Shown: positions 47,101-58,516 of the stretch, piece by piece
Layout of the letters: every line of letters begins with the position of its first letter
Numbering within the stretch: position 1 is the stretch's first letter
Assembly (NCBI GenBank): GCA_026874595.1
Contig: CM049306.1
Location: 65,482,019-65,546,018 of the forward strand
Length of the DNA: 64,000 bases
Origin: Sipunculus nudus
Taxonomy: Eukaryota; Annelida; Sipuncula; Golfingiida; Sipunculidae
Direction: 5' to 3'
Program-made: the position numbers and the translations under genes
The notes under the pieces: model-generated
Seen by the model: the letters and a program-made list of their open reading frames with translations, nothing else
Told to the model about the DNA's origin: nothing
The model's database searches: none

Positions 47101-50100
47101 GTTTTGCCTATGATGAAGAGCTATGTGAGATCTATACACATGCAAAATTTTGGCTCAATCGGTCAAACAGTTCCAGAAATATGAGCTTGGATCTCTGCAG
47201 AGTAAACGTGAATGTAGGTGGCGCCACCTGTCATAAAATTGAGAAAGCTGTCCAGGATGTATAAACCTGCAAAATTTCAGGTGGAAAAGACAAACCACTT
47301 CTGAGATATGAGCGATTTTATCCCAAAGCAGATGAACAGATGGACGCTGTGCATAAGTGGTTGCAGGTGGCGCCACTAGCCTGTCTATGATGAAGAGCTA
47401 TGTGAGATCTATACACATGCAAAATTTTGGCTCAATCGGTCAAACAGTTCCCAAGATATGAGCTTGGATGTCTGCAAAGTAAACGTGAATGTAGGTGGCG
47501 CCACCTGTCATAAAATCGAGAAAGCTGTCAAGGATGTATAAACCTGCAAAATTTCAGGTGGAAAAGTCAAACCACCGCTGAGATATGAGCGACTTTATCC
47601 CAAAGCAGATGAACAGATGGACGCTGTGCAAGAATGGTTGCAGGTGGCACAACCAGTTTTGCCTATGATGAAGAGCTATGTGAGATCTATACACATGCAA
47701 AATTTGGGCTCAATCGGTCAAACGGTTCCAGAAATATGAGCTTGGATGTCTGCAGAGTAAACGTGAATGTAGGTGACGCCACCTGTCATAAAATCGAGAA
47801 AGCTGTCCAGGATGTATAAACCTGCAAAATTTCAGTTGGAAAAGTCAAACCACTGCTGAGATATGAGCGACTTTATCCCAAAGCAGATGAACAGATGGAC
47901 GCTGTGCAACAATGGTTGCAGGTGGCACAACCAGTTTTTCCTATGATGAAGAGCTATGTGAGATCTATACACATGCAAAGTTTTGGCTCAATCGGTCAAA
48001 CAATTCCAGAAATATGAGCTTGGATCTCTGCAGAATAAACGTGAATGTAGGTGGCGCCACCTGTCATAAAATTGAGAAAACTGTCCAGGATGTATAAACC
48101 TGCAAAATTTCAGGGGGAAAAGAGAAACCACTTCTGAGATATGAGCGATTTTATCCCAAAGCAGATGAACAGATGGACGCTGTGCATAAGTGGTTGCAGG
48201 TGGCGCCACTAACCTGCCTATGATGAAGAGCTATGTGAGATCTATACACATGCAAAATTTTAGCTCAATCGGTTAAACAGTTCCCAAGATATGAGCTTGG
48301 ATGTCTGCAAAGTAAACGTGAATGTAGGTGGCGCCACCTGTCATAAAATCGAGAAAGCTGTCAAGGATGTATAAACCTGCAAAATTTCAGGTGGAAAAGT
48401 CAAACCACCGCTGAGATATGAGCGACTTTATCCCAAAGCAGATGAACAGATGGACGCTGTGCAAGAATGGTTGTAGGTGGCACAACCAGTTTTGCCTATG
48501 ATGAAGAGCTATGTGAGATCTATACACATGCAAAATTTGGGCTCAATCGGTCAAATGGTTCCAGAAATATGAGCTTGGATGTCTGCAGAGTAAACGTGAA
48601 TGTAGGTGACGCCACCTGTCATAAAATCGAGAAAGCTGTCAAGGATGTATAAACCTGCAAAATTTCAGTTGGAAAAGTCAAACCACTGCTGAGATATGAG
48701 TGATTTTATACCAAAGCAAATGAACAGATGGACGCTGTGGAAAAATGGTTGCAGGTGGCGCCACCAGTTTTGCCTATGATGAAGAGCTATGTGAGATCTA
48801 TACACATGCAAAATTTTGGCTCAATCGGTCAAACAGTTCCAGAAATATGAGCTTGGATGTCTGCAGAGTAAACATGAATGTAGGTGGCGCCACCTGTCAT
48901 AAAATCGAGAAAGCTGTCCAGGATGTATAAACCTGCAAAATTTCAGTTGAAAAGTCAAACCACTGCTGAGATATGAGTGATTTTATCCCAAAGCAGATGA
49001 ACAGATGGACGCTGTGCATAAGTGGTTGCAGGTGGCGCCACCAGTCTGCCTTTGATGAAGAGCTATGTGAGATCTATACACATGCAAAATTTTGGCTCAA
49101 TCGGTCAAACGGCTCCCAAGATATGAGCTTGGATGTCTGCAGAGTAAACGTGAATGTAGGTGGCGCCACCTGTCATAAAATCGAGAAAGCTGTCAAGGAT
49201 GTATAAACGTGCAAAATTTCAGGTGGAAAAGTCAAACCACCGCTGAGATATGAGCGACTTTATCCCAAAGCAGATGAACAGATGGAGGCAGTGCAAAAAT
49301 GGTTGCAGATGGCGCCACCAGTTTAGCCTATGATGAAGAGCTATGTGAGATCTATACACATGCAAAATTTTGGCTCAATCGGTCAAACAGTTCCAGAAAT
49401 GTGAGCTTGGATGTCTGCAGAGTAAACATGAATGTAGGTGGCGCCACCTGTCATAAAATCGAGAAAGCTGTCCAGGATGTATAAACCTGCAAAATTTCAG
49501 TTGAAAAGTCAAACCACTGCTGAGATATGAGTGATTTTATCCCAAAGCAGATGAACAGATGGACGCTGTGCACAAGTGGTTGCAGGTGGCGCCACCAGTC
49601 TGCCTTTGATGAAGAGCTATGTGAGATCTATACACATGCAAAATTTTGGCTCAATCGGTCAAACGGCTCCAAAAGATATGAGCTTGGATGTCTACAGAGT
49701 AAACGTGAATGTAGGTGGCGCCACCTGTCATAAAATCGAGAAAGCTGTCAAGGATGTATAAACGTGCAAACTTTCAGGTGGAAAAGTCAAACCACCGCTG
49801 AGATATGAGCGACTTTATCCCAAAGCAGATGAACAGATGGATGCTGTGCAAGAATGGTTGCAGGTGGCACAACCAGTTTTGCCTATGATGAAGAGCTATG
49901 TGAGATCTATACACATGCAAAATTTTGGCTCAATCGGTCAAACAGTTCCAGAAATATGAGCTTGGATGTCTGCAGAGTAAACGTGAATGTAGGTGGCGCC
50001 ACCTGTCATAAAATTGAGAAAGCTGTCCAGGATGTATAAACCTGCAAAATTTCAGGTGGAAAAGTCAAACCACTTCTGAGATATGAGTGATTTTATCCCA

Positions 50101-53100
50101 AAGCAGATGAACAGATGGACGCTGTGCATAAGTGGTTGCAGGTGGCGCCACCAGTCTGCCTATGATGAAGAGCTATGTGAGATCTATACACATGCAAAAT
50201 TTTGGCTCAATCAGTCAAACAGTTCCCAAGATATGAGCTTGGATGTCTGCAAAGTAAACGTGAATGTAGGTGGCGCCACCTGTCATACAATCAAGAAAGC
50301 TGTCCAAGATGTATAAACATGCAAAAGTTCAGGTGGAAAAGTCAAACCACCGCTGAGATATGAGCGACTTTATCCCAAAGCAGATGAACAGATGGACGCT
50401 GTGCAAGAATGGTTGCAGGTGGCACAACAAGTTTTGCCTATGATGAAGAGCTATGTGAGATCTATACACATGCAAAATTTGGGCTCATCGGTCAAACGGT
50501 TTCAGAAATATGAGCTTGGATGTCTGCAGAGTAAACGTGAATGTAGGTGGCGCCACCTGTCATAAAATCGAGAAAGCTGTCCAGGATGTATAAACCTGCA
50601 AAATTTCAGTTGAAAAGTCAAACCACTGCTGAGATATGAGTGATTTTATCCCAAAGCAGATGAACAGATGGACGCTGTGCACAAGTGGTTGCAGGTGGCG
50701 CCACCAGTCTGCCTTTGATGAAGAGCTATGTGAGATCTATACACATGCAAAATTTTGGCTCAATCGGTCAAACGGCTCCAAAAGATATGAGCTTGGATGT
50801 CTGCAGAGTAAACGTGAATGTAGGTGGCGCCACCTGTCATAAAATCGAGAAAGCTGTCAAGGATGTATAAACGTGCAAACTTTCAGGTGGAAAAGTCAAA
50901 CCACCGCTGAGATATGAGCGACTTTATCCCAAAGCAGATGAACAGATGGATGCTGTGCAAGAATGGTTGCAGGTGGCACAACCAGTTTTGCCTATGATGA
51001 AGAGCTATGTGAGATCTATACACATGCAAAATTTTGGCTCAATCGGTCAAACAGTTCCAGAAATATGAGCTTGGATGTCTGCAGAGTAAACGTGAATGTA
51101 GGTGGCGCCACCTGTCATAAAATTGAGAAAGCTGTCCAGGATGTATAAACCTGCAAAATTTCAGGTGGAAAAGTCAAACCACTTCTGAGATATGAGTGAT
51201 TTTATCCCAAAGCAGATGAACAGATGGACGCTGTGCATAAGTGGTTGCAGGTGGCGCCACCAGTCTGCCTATGATGAAGAGCTATGTGAGATCTATACAC
51301 ATGCAAAATTTTGGCTCAATCAGTCAAACAGTTCCCAAGATATGAGCTTGGATGTCTGCAAAGTAAACGTGAATGTAGGTGGCGCCACCTGTCATACAAT
51401 CAAGAAAGCTGTCCAAGATGTATAAACATGCAAAAGTTCAGGTGGAAAAGTCAAACCACCGCTGAGATATGAGCGACTTTATCCCAAAGCAGATGAACAG
51501 ATGGACGCTGTGCAAGAATGGTTGCAGGTGGCACAACAAGTTTTGCCTATGATGAAGAGCTATGTGAGATCTATACACATGCAAAATTTGGGCTCATCGG
51601 TCAAACGGTTTCAGAAATATGAGCTTGGATGTCTGCAGAGTAAACGTGAATGTAGGTGACGCCACCTGTCATAAAATCGAGAAAGCTGTCCAGGATGTAT
51701 AAACCTGCAAAATTTCAGTTGGAAAAGTCAAACCACTGCTGAGATATGAGTGATTTTATCCCAAAGCAGATGAACAGATGGACGCTGTGCAAAAATGGTT
51801 GCAGGTGGCGCCACCAGTTTTGCCTATGATGAAGAGCTATGTGAGATCTATACACATGCAAAATTTTGGCTCAATCGGTCAAATAGTTCCAGAAATATGA
51901 GCTTGGATGTCTGCAGAGTAAACATGAATGTAGGTGGCGCCACCTGTCATAAAATCGAGAAAGCTGTCCAGGATGTATAAACCTGCAAAATTTCAGTTGA
52001 AAAGTCAAACCACTTCTGAGATATGAGTGATTTTATCCCAAAGCAGATGAACAGATGGACGCTGTGCATAAGTGGTTGCAGGTGGCGCCACCAGTCTGCC
52101 TTTGATAAAGAGCTATGTGAGATCTATACACATGCAAAATTTTGGCTCAATCGGTCAAACGGCTCCCAAGATATGAGCTTGGATGTCTGCAGAGTAAACG
52201 TGAATGTAGGTGGCGCCACCTGTCATAAAATCGAGAAAGCTGTCAAGGATGTATAAACGTGCAAAATTTCAGGTGGAAAAGTCAAACCACCGCTGAGATA
52301 TGAGCGACTTTATCCCAAAGCAGATGAACAGATGGATGCTGTGCAAGAATGGTTGCAGGTGGCACAACTAGTTTTGCCTATGATGAAGAGCTATGTAAGA
52401 TCTATACACATGCAAAATTTTGGCTCAATAGGTCAAACAGTTCCAGAAATATGAGCTTGGATGTCTGCAGAGTAAACGTGAATGTAGGTGGCGCCACCTG
52501 TCATAAAATCAAGAAAGCTGTCAAGGATGTATAAACGTGCAAAATTTCAGGTGGAAAAGTCAAACCACCGCTGAGATATGAGCGACTTTATCCCAAAGCA
52601 GATGAACAGATGGATGCTGTGCAACAATGGTTGCAGGGGGCACAAACAGTTTGCCTATGATGAAGAGCTATGTGAGATCTATACACATGCAAAATTTTGG
52701 CTCAATCGGTCAAACGGTTCCAGAAATATGAGCTTGGATGTCTGCAGAGTAAACGTGAATGTAGGTGACGCCACCTGTCATAAAATCGAGAAAGCTGTCA
52801 AGGATGTATAAACGTGCAAAATTTCAGGTGGAAAAGTCAAACCACCGCTGAGATATGAGCGACTTTATCCCAAAGCAGATGAACAGATGGATGCTGTGCA
52901 AGAATGGTTGCAGGTGGCACAACCAGTTTTGCCTATGATGAAGAGCTATGTGAGATCTATACACATGCAAAATTTTGGCTCAATGGGTCAAACAGTTCCA
53001 GAAATATGAGCTTGGATGTCTGCAGAGTAAACGTGAATGTAGGTGGCGCCACCTGTCATAAAATTGAGAAAGCTGTCCAGGATGTATAAACCTGCAAAAT

Positions 53101-54870
53101 TTCAGGTGGAAAAGTCAAACCACTTCTGAGATATGAGTGATTTTATCCCAAAGCAGATGAACAGATGGACGCTGTGCATAAGTGGTTGCAGGTGGCGCCA
53201 CCAGTCTGCCTATGATGAAGAGCTATGTGAGATCTATACACATGCAAAATTTTGGCTCAATCGGTCAAACAGTTCCCAAGATATGAGCTTGGATGTCTGC
53301 AAAGTAAACGTGAATGTAGGTGGCGCCACCTGTCATAAAATTGAGAAAGCTGACAAGGATGTATAAACATGCAAAATTTCAGTTGAAAAGTCAAACCACT
53401 GCTGAGATATGAGTGATTTTATCCCAAAGCAGATGAACAGATGGACGCTGTGCACAAGTGGTTGCAGGTGGCGCCACCAGTCTGCCTTTGATGAAGAGCT
53501 ATGTGAGATCTATACACATGCAAAATTTTGGCTCAATCGGTCAAACGGCTCCCAAGATATGAGCTTGGATGTCTGCAGAGTAAACGTGAATGTAGGTGGC
53601 GCCACCTGTCATAAAATGGAGAAAGCTGTCAAGGATGTATAAACGTGCAAAATTTCAGGTGGAAAAGTCAAACCACCGCTGAGATATGAGCGACTTTATC
53701 CCAAAGCAGATGAACAGATGGATGCTGTGCAAGAATGGTTGCAGGTGGCACAACCAGTTTTGCCTATGATGAAGAGCTATGTGAGATCTATACACATGCA
53801 AAATTTTGGCTCAATGGGTCAAACAGTTCCAGAAATATGAGCTTGGATGTCTGCAGAGTAAACGTGAATGTAGGTGGCGCCACCTGTCATAAAATTGAGA
53901 AAGCTGTCCAGGATGTATAAACCTGCAAAATTTCAGATGGAAAAGTCAAACCACTTCTGAGATATGAGTGATTTTATCCCAAAGCAGATGAACAGATGGA
54001 CGCTGTGCATAAGTGGTTGCAGGTGGCGCCACCAGTCTGCCTATGATGAAGAGCTATGTGAGATCTATACACATGCAAAATTTTGGCTCAATCGGTCAAA
54101 CAGTTCCCAAGATACGAGCTTGGATGTCTGCAAAGTAAACGTGAATGTAGGTGGCGCCACCTGTCATAAAATCGAGAAAGCTGACAAGGATGTATAAACA
54201 TGCAAAATTTCAGGTGGAAAAGTCAAACCACCGCTGAGATATGAGCGACTTTATCCCAAAGCAGATGAACAGATGGACGCTGTGCAACAATGGTTGCAAG
54301 TGGCACAACCAGTTTTGCCTATGATGAAGAGCTATGTGAGATCTATACACATGCAAAATTTTGGCTCAATCAGTCAAACAGTTTCAGAAATATTAGCTTG
54401 GATGTCTGCAGAATAAAACGTAAATGTATGTGGCGCCACCTGTCATAAAATCGAGAAAGCTGTCAAGGATGTATAAACCTGCAAAATTTCAGGTGGAAAA
54501 GTCAAACCACCGCTGAGATATGAGCGACTTTATCCCAAAGCAGATGAACAGATGGACGCTGTGCAAGAATGGTTGCAGGTGGCACAACCAGTTTTGCCTA
54601 TGATGAAGAGCTATGTGAGATCTATACACATGCAAAATTTTGGCTCAATCAGTCAAACAGTTCCCGAAATATGAGCTTTGATGTCTGCAGCTTAACTGTG
54701 AATGTAGATGGCGCCACCTGTCATACAATCAAGAAAGCTGTCCAAGATGTATAAACATGCAAAATTTCAGGTGGATAAGTCCAACCAATGCAGAGATATG
54801 AGTGTTTTTATCCCAAGGCAGATGAACAGACAGATGCTGTGCAAAAATGGTGGCAGGTGGCGCCACTGAG
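41111..54870 (+). repeat. 277-bp satellite array, about 50 units
   Basis: Units of 277-278 bp in one orientation across 13.8 kb. Each unit is an ancient dimer: half A (about 128 bp) begins GGTGGCGCCACCAGT and half B (about 149 bp) begins GGTGGCGCCACCTGTCAT. After the palindrome both halves share aaagCTATxxxxGATxTATA, ATGCAAAATTT, GTCAAAC and GAGATATGAG. Two unit types (A-half palindrome intact, or changed to GGTGGCACAACC) alternate over long stretches, giving a 555-bp higher-order period. Longer duplications of 833, 1109 and 1942 bp are also visible. The unit length is not a multiple of three and every unit has stops in all frames, so the recurrent 61-77-codon frames are not genes. Confidence 0.95.
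49527..51640 (+). repeat. 1109-bp (four-unit) recent duplication within the satellite
   Basis: 49527 onward repeats at 50636 with almost no change, including a shared single-base loss ('gggctcatcgg' at 50483 and 51592). Homogeneity ends near 50545/51655, where one copy has GGTGGCGCC and the other GGTGACGCC. Confidence 0.85.
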
Positions 54871-55391
54871 TTAAAATTCAGCTACCCATAACTTAGCCAA
54901 AACTCACTGAAAAGAGACCATTTGAACAAACTTCAGAAAGCACTTCCCTAGGATCATTTCTGTGCGATATTAAACAATTTTGCCAAATTGTTACAGAGAA
55001 GAAGTTTTTTGTAGCCCTCAGTGTGATACAGGCACTGCTGACCTTGTACAAAAAAGGCCGATGCAGGTGGCGCCACCAATACCTCAATTTCAGATATGCC
55101 CTATGTGACCAACATTGGCATAAAATTTAGTGATGATAGTTCCAGCCGTTTCTGAGATTTAAATTTTAATATGCTTTTTTGCACAGTTAACAAAGTTCAA
55201 CCTCCTGTAACTCGGCCAAAAAACTCCAAACTGGAACCATTCAAACAAACTTGAGAAAGACTGTTCCAGGGATCATTTCTGTGAAAAATTGGACAATTTG
55301 GCTGGACAGATTTGGAGAAGAAGATTTTTAAAGCTTTTTAAGCTTTTTCCCTATAAAATCTAAGAAATTGCAGTTAGAAAAAAAATAAACA
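54871..55391 (+). mobile_element. RC-1 repeat, direct, right neighbour of the satellite (5' part)
   Basis: Matches 12510-12760 and then 7020-7318. Holds GGTGGCGCCACC at 55067. Interrupted by the minisatellite element; it continues at 56941. Confidence 0.75.
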
Positions 55392-56940
55392 CTAGATGTG
55401 TTGGAACGACAAGAATGCCCCCGCCTTGGGCAAATTAGAAACATTTGTAAAATTTTGAAAATTTTTTTAAGTTCAGGAGGTGTAGTATGGTCAAAAGTAG
55501 GTCAACAAGGGCAAAATGCAAACTCGATCTGTAACGGGTCATTATCAAGCAACACACCAAAAATCATGCCAGTATATGCAGGCATTGTGAAAAAAAGTCC
55601 ATACATGTGCATTTTCCATAAAAATTTCTGTCTTTCATGAAATTTTCTAAGTTTAGGAGCCGTAAAACATCAAAAGTAGGTCAACCAGGATGAAACGCGA
55701 ACTTGATCTGTAACTGTTATTATCTGCCCACACATAAAAAATCAGGGTGGTATCTGCAGGCATTGAGGAAAAAAAGTCAGTACATATGCATTTGTTATGA
55801 AAATTTATATTTTTCATGAAACTTTCTATGTTCAGGAGCAGTCAAATGGTCAAAAGTAGGTCAACTGAGAGAAAACAAGAACTAGATCTGTAACTGCTCA
55901 TTATCTGCCTACACACCAAAAATCAGGCCCGTATCTGCAGGCACTGCGAAAAAAAGTCCATACATATGCACCTTTTTATGAAATTTTCTATGTTAGAGCA
56001 CCATCAAACAGTCAAAAATAGGTCAACTGGGACAAAATGTGAACTTGATCTGTAACTGATCATTATCTGCCCACACACCAAAAAATCAGGCCAATATCTG
56101 CAGGTATTGTGAAGAAAAGTCTGTACAAGTGTATTTGTCATGAAAATTTATATTTTACATGAAATTTTCTAAGTTCAGGAACCGTAAAACAGTCAAAAGT
56201 AGGTCAACCGGGACGAAATGCGAACTCAATCTGTAACTGGTCAATATCTGGCCACACACCAAAAATCAGGCCAATATCTGCAGGCATTGCGAAAAAAAGT
56301 CCGTACATGTGTATTTGTCATGATATTTCATATTTTTCATGAAATTTTCTATGTTCAGGAGCCGTAAAACAGTCAAAAGTAGGTCAACCGGGACGAAACA
56401 CGAACTCGATCTGTAACTGGTCTATATCTGTCCACACACCAAAAATCAGGCCAATATCTGCAGGCACTGCGAAAAAAAGTCCGTACATGTGTATTTGTCA
56501 TGAAATTTCATATTTTTCATGAAATTTTCTATGTTCAGGAGCTGTAAAACAGTCAAAAGTAGGTCAACCAGGACGAAACGCGAACTCAATCTGTAACTGG
56601 TCTATATCTGCTCAAACACCAAAAATCAGGCCAATATCTGCAGGCATTGCGAAAAAAAGTCCGTACATATGTATCTGTCATGAATATTTCTATTTTTCAT
56701 GAAATTTTCTAAGTTTAGGAGCCGTAAAACGGTCAAAAGTAGGTCAACCGGGACGAAACGCGAACTCGATCTGTAACTGGTCTATATCTGCCCACACACC
56801 AAAAATTAGGCCAATATCTGCAGGCATTGCGAAAAAAAGTCCGTACAACTGTTTGATTTCGGAATGACGGAAGGACGGAAGGACGGAATGACGGACATGG
56901 GTAAAACTATATGCCCCGGCCACTTTGTGGCGGGGGCATA
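55392..56940 (+). mobile_element. Rolling-circle-like minisatellite element (pearl/HINE-like), copy 2, complete
   Basis: Begins CTAGATGTGTTGGAACGACA. ATGCCCCCGCC at 55415-55425 and GGCGGGGGCAT at 56929-56939 form a perfect subterminal inverted repeat. Eight minisatellite units follow (mostly 178-181 bp, the third interval 163). A short GACGGAAG run comes at about 56865-56895, then a 13-bp-stem hairpin with one mismatch and a TTT loop at 56911-56939. The host repeat is unbroken at 7319 and 40666, which shows no target duplication and insertion between two A. These are the traits reported for Helentron-associated elements. No protein encoded, so it would depend on an enzyme supplied elsewhere. 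Confidence 0.85.
56911..56939 (+). other. Terminal hairpin of the minisatellite element
   Basis: ATGCCCCGGCCAC, loop TTT, GTGGCGGGGGCAT. The loop region CACTTTGTG resembles the GACTTTGTC of element C. Confidence 0.85.
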
Positions 56941-57120
56941 AAAATCCGATATAGTTTTTTGGATATCTGATTAATTGCAAAAAATTTGGTGATGCTAGCT
57001 CCTGCCGTTTTTGAGATAGCTATGGTTAACGTACAGATGACGCACAATGCACGACGTACAACGCACGACACACGACGCACGACGCCGCACCATCGCATAA
57101 GCTCACAGGTTCGCTAAAAA
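56941..57120 (+). mobile_element. RC-1 repeat, 3' part
   Basis: 'aatccgatatagttttttgg' through 'gctcacaggttcgctaaaaa', matching 7321-7478. A degenerate ACGCACGAC run precedes the end. Confidence 0.75.
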
Positions 57121-57296
57121 AACAATATGCTTATTTTGGCATGGCTAAAGAATATGCCTTGTATACATATGTATATATATAAACGGCGTAACACGTTGAA
57201 TAAAAATTCAAGATTGGACCTGCTGATCATACTAAGATATATGATAAGTTCCTAGTTTGTTTTTGTTTTTTAACCGAACTGCTGCCGTGCTATTTT
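57121..57296 (+). other. 5' leader of the DIRS-like element
   Basis: Non-coding, TA-rich. The true left end and any terminal repeat could not be fixed. Confidence 0.4.
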
Positions 57297-58516
57297 ATGT
57301 TTCAGGATGACAGGCAGGGGAGCAAGATTTGTAAGACCCCAGCGCGCTTCTCGCAAGATGTATCTCAGCCACAAAAGAGGCGTCGCCAGATTGATGAGCA
57401 GCCATCAACATCATCTTCTAACACACATACAGTCAGCAATACTGCAAGAAATGGTAAAAACAAAATGGGCACCCAGGCCGAGGAGCAAAGCTCATCAGCA
57501 CTGCTGGCACAGCTGGTATCGTCAGTGTCATCACTCCAGAAGGAGATGCAGGAGCTGAAAAAGGGTACGGCAAATCAAGCTCAGTCAAGCCAACGTGGCA
57601 GGGGAAGCCAACCAGATGAAACAGTGAACCTGGCGACAGATGACGACTCCGAGGATGACATCTTACTATCTGACATCACACATGAAGCAGTTTCTTCTAT
57701 AACAGGTGAGGAGACTCGCATGTCAGGCAGAAATGTTAGTTCTGGTGAGGCTTGTGGAGGCACGGCTCATGTAAAGCTTAGCTCATCTGTTAGGCAGGGT
57801 CTTAGAGAGGATATATGGGCAGACAAATTCATAGAATTACGCTCCTTGTTAAACCAAGAACAGCAGGATAAGTACTACCTAGAATGTGACATAATAGGTT
57901 CTCCAGGGGATCAGGTGTCCATTAGGTGGGCTAAACAAAAACCTTCTCCCATCACATCTATAAACATGTGGACAGATGCCTTTATCATATTCACAGCTGT
58001 GTATACTGAGAAGTGGGCATGTCAAGCCCCCCACCTTATGAAATATATGTCAACAGTGCATAAGATTGCAGCCAAAGGGGGGGGGGATTGGTCATATTAT
58101 GATAGGGAATTTAGGAAGAGAAGGGCTGAAATGAGGTTAGGATGGGAGGAGGTACAGCAAGAACTCTACCAGGAGGCTCGCATGGCAAGTATAGACAGGG
58201 TACCCGGTCCTTCAAGAAGCACCATAGAAATTCAGGGCAGAACATAATGGCAGCAAAAGGGGGGCCTTTTCAGAACCAGGGAGGGGCTCACAAAAGCAGC
58301 AGGGGCTTCCACAGTAAAACAGCCCAAGAAGGGGCATGCTTTAGGTTCAACAAAGGCCCATTTTGTAGTGGGTGCAATTACCAACACATTTGCGCAAAAT
58401 GCAAAGGCCAGCACGCAGTTAAAGACTGCCCTTACCAGTTGAACAGAGCCAGAGAGAACCAGCTCTTTTGTGCAAAGGCCGGTAAAGGCGCAAGAACTAG
58501 AAACAATGCTCACTGA
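57297..58516 (+). pseudogene. gag: DIRS-like gag with zinc-finger-like tail, frameshifted
   Basis: A frame opens near 57297 and runs to 58247. It has a Ser/Gln-rich N-terminus, a coiled-coil-like segment (ALLAQLVSSVSSLQKEMQEL, about residues 69-88), an acidic stretch (DDDSEDD) and a helical capsid-like region with conserved Trp/Tyr. A +1 shift near 58220 moves the rest to the frame 58142-58516. There the Cys/His pattern FRFNKGPFCSGCNYQHICAKC continues to GQHAVKDC, which I associate with gag-like proteins of tyrosine-recombinase retroelements. It probably binds element RNA. A G11 run at about 58077-58087 is a candidate indel site. Confidence 0.75.

Noticed and set aside
41111-54870. Dozens of conserved 61- and 77-codon frames that look like a protein family
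   Set aside because: They follow the satellite period, which is 277-278 bp and not a multiple of three; each is closed by the same stop in every unit, and conservation is equal at all codon positions.
41111-54870. CRISPR array
   Set aside because: Whole units are repeated with no short-repeat/unique-spacer pattern, no cas genes are present, and the sequence is eukaryotic in character.
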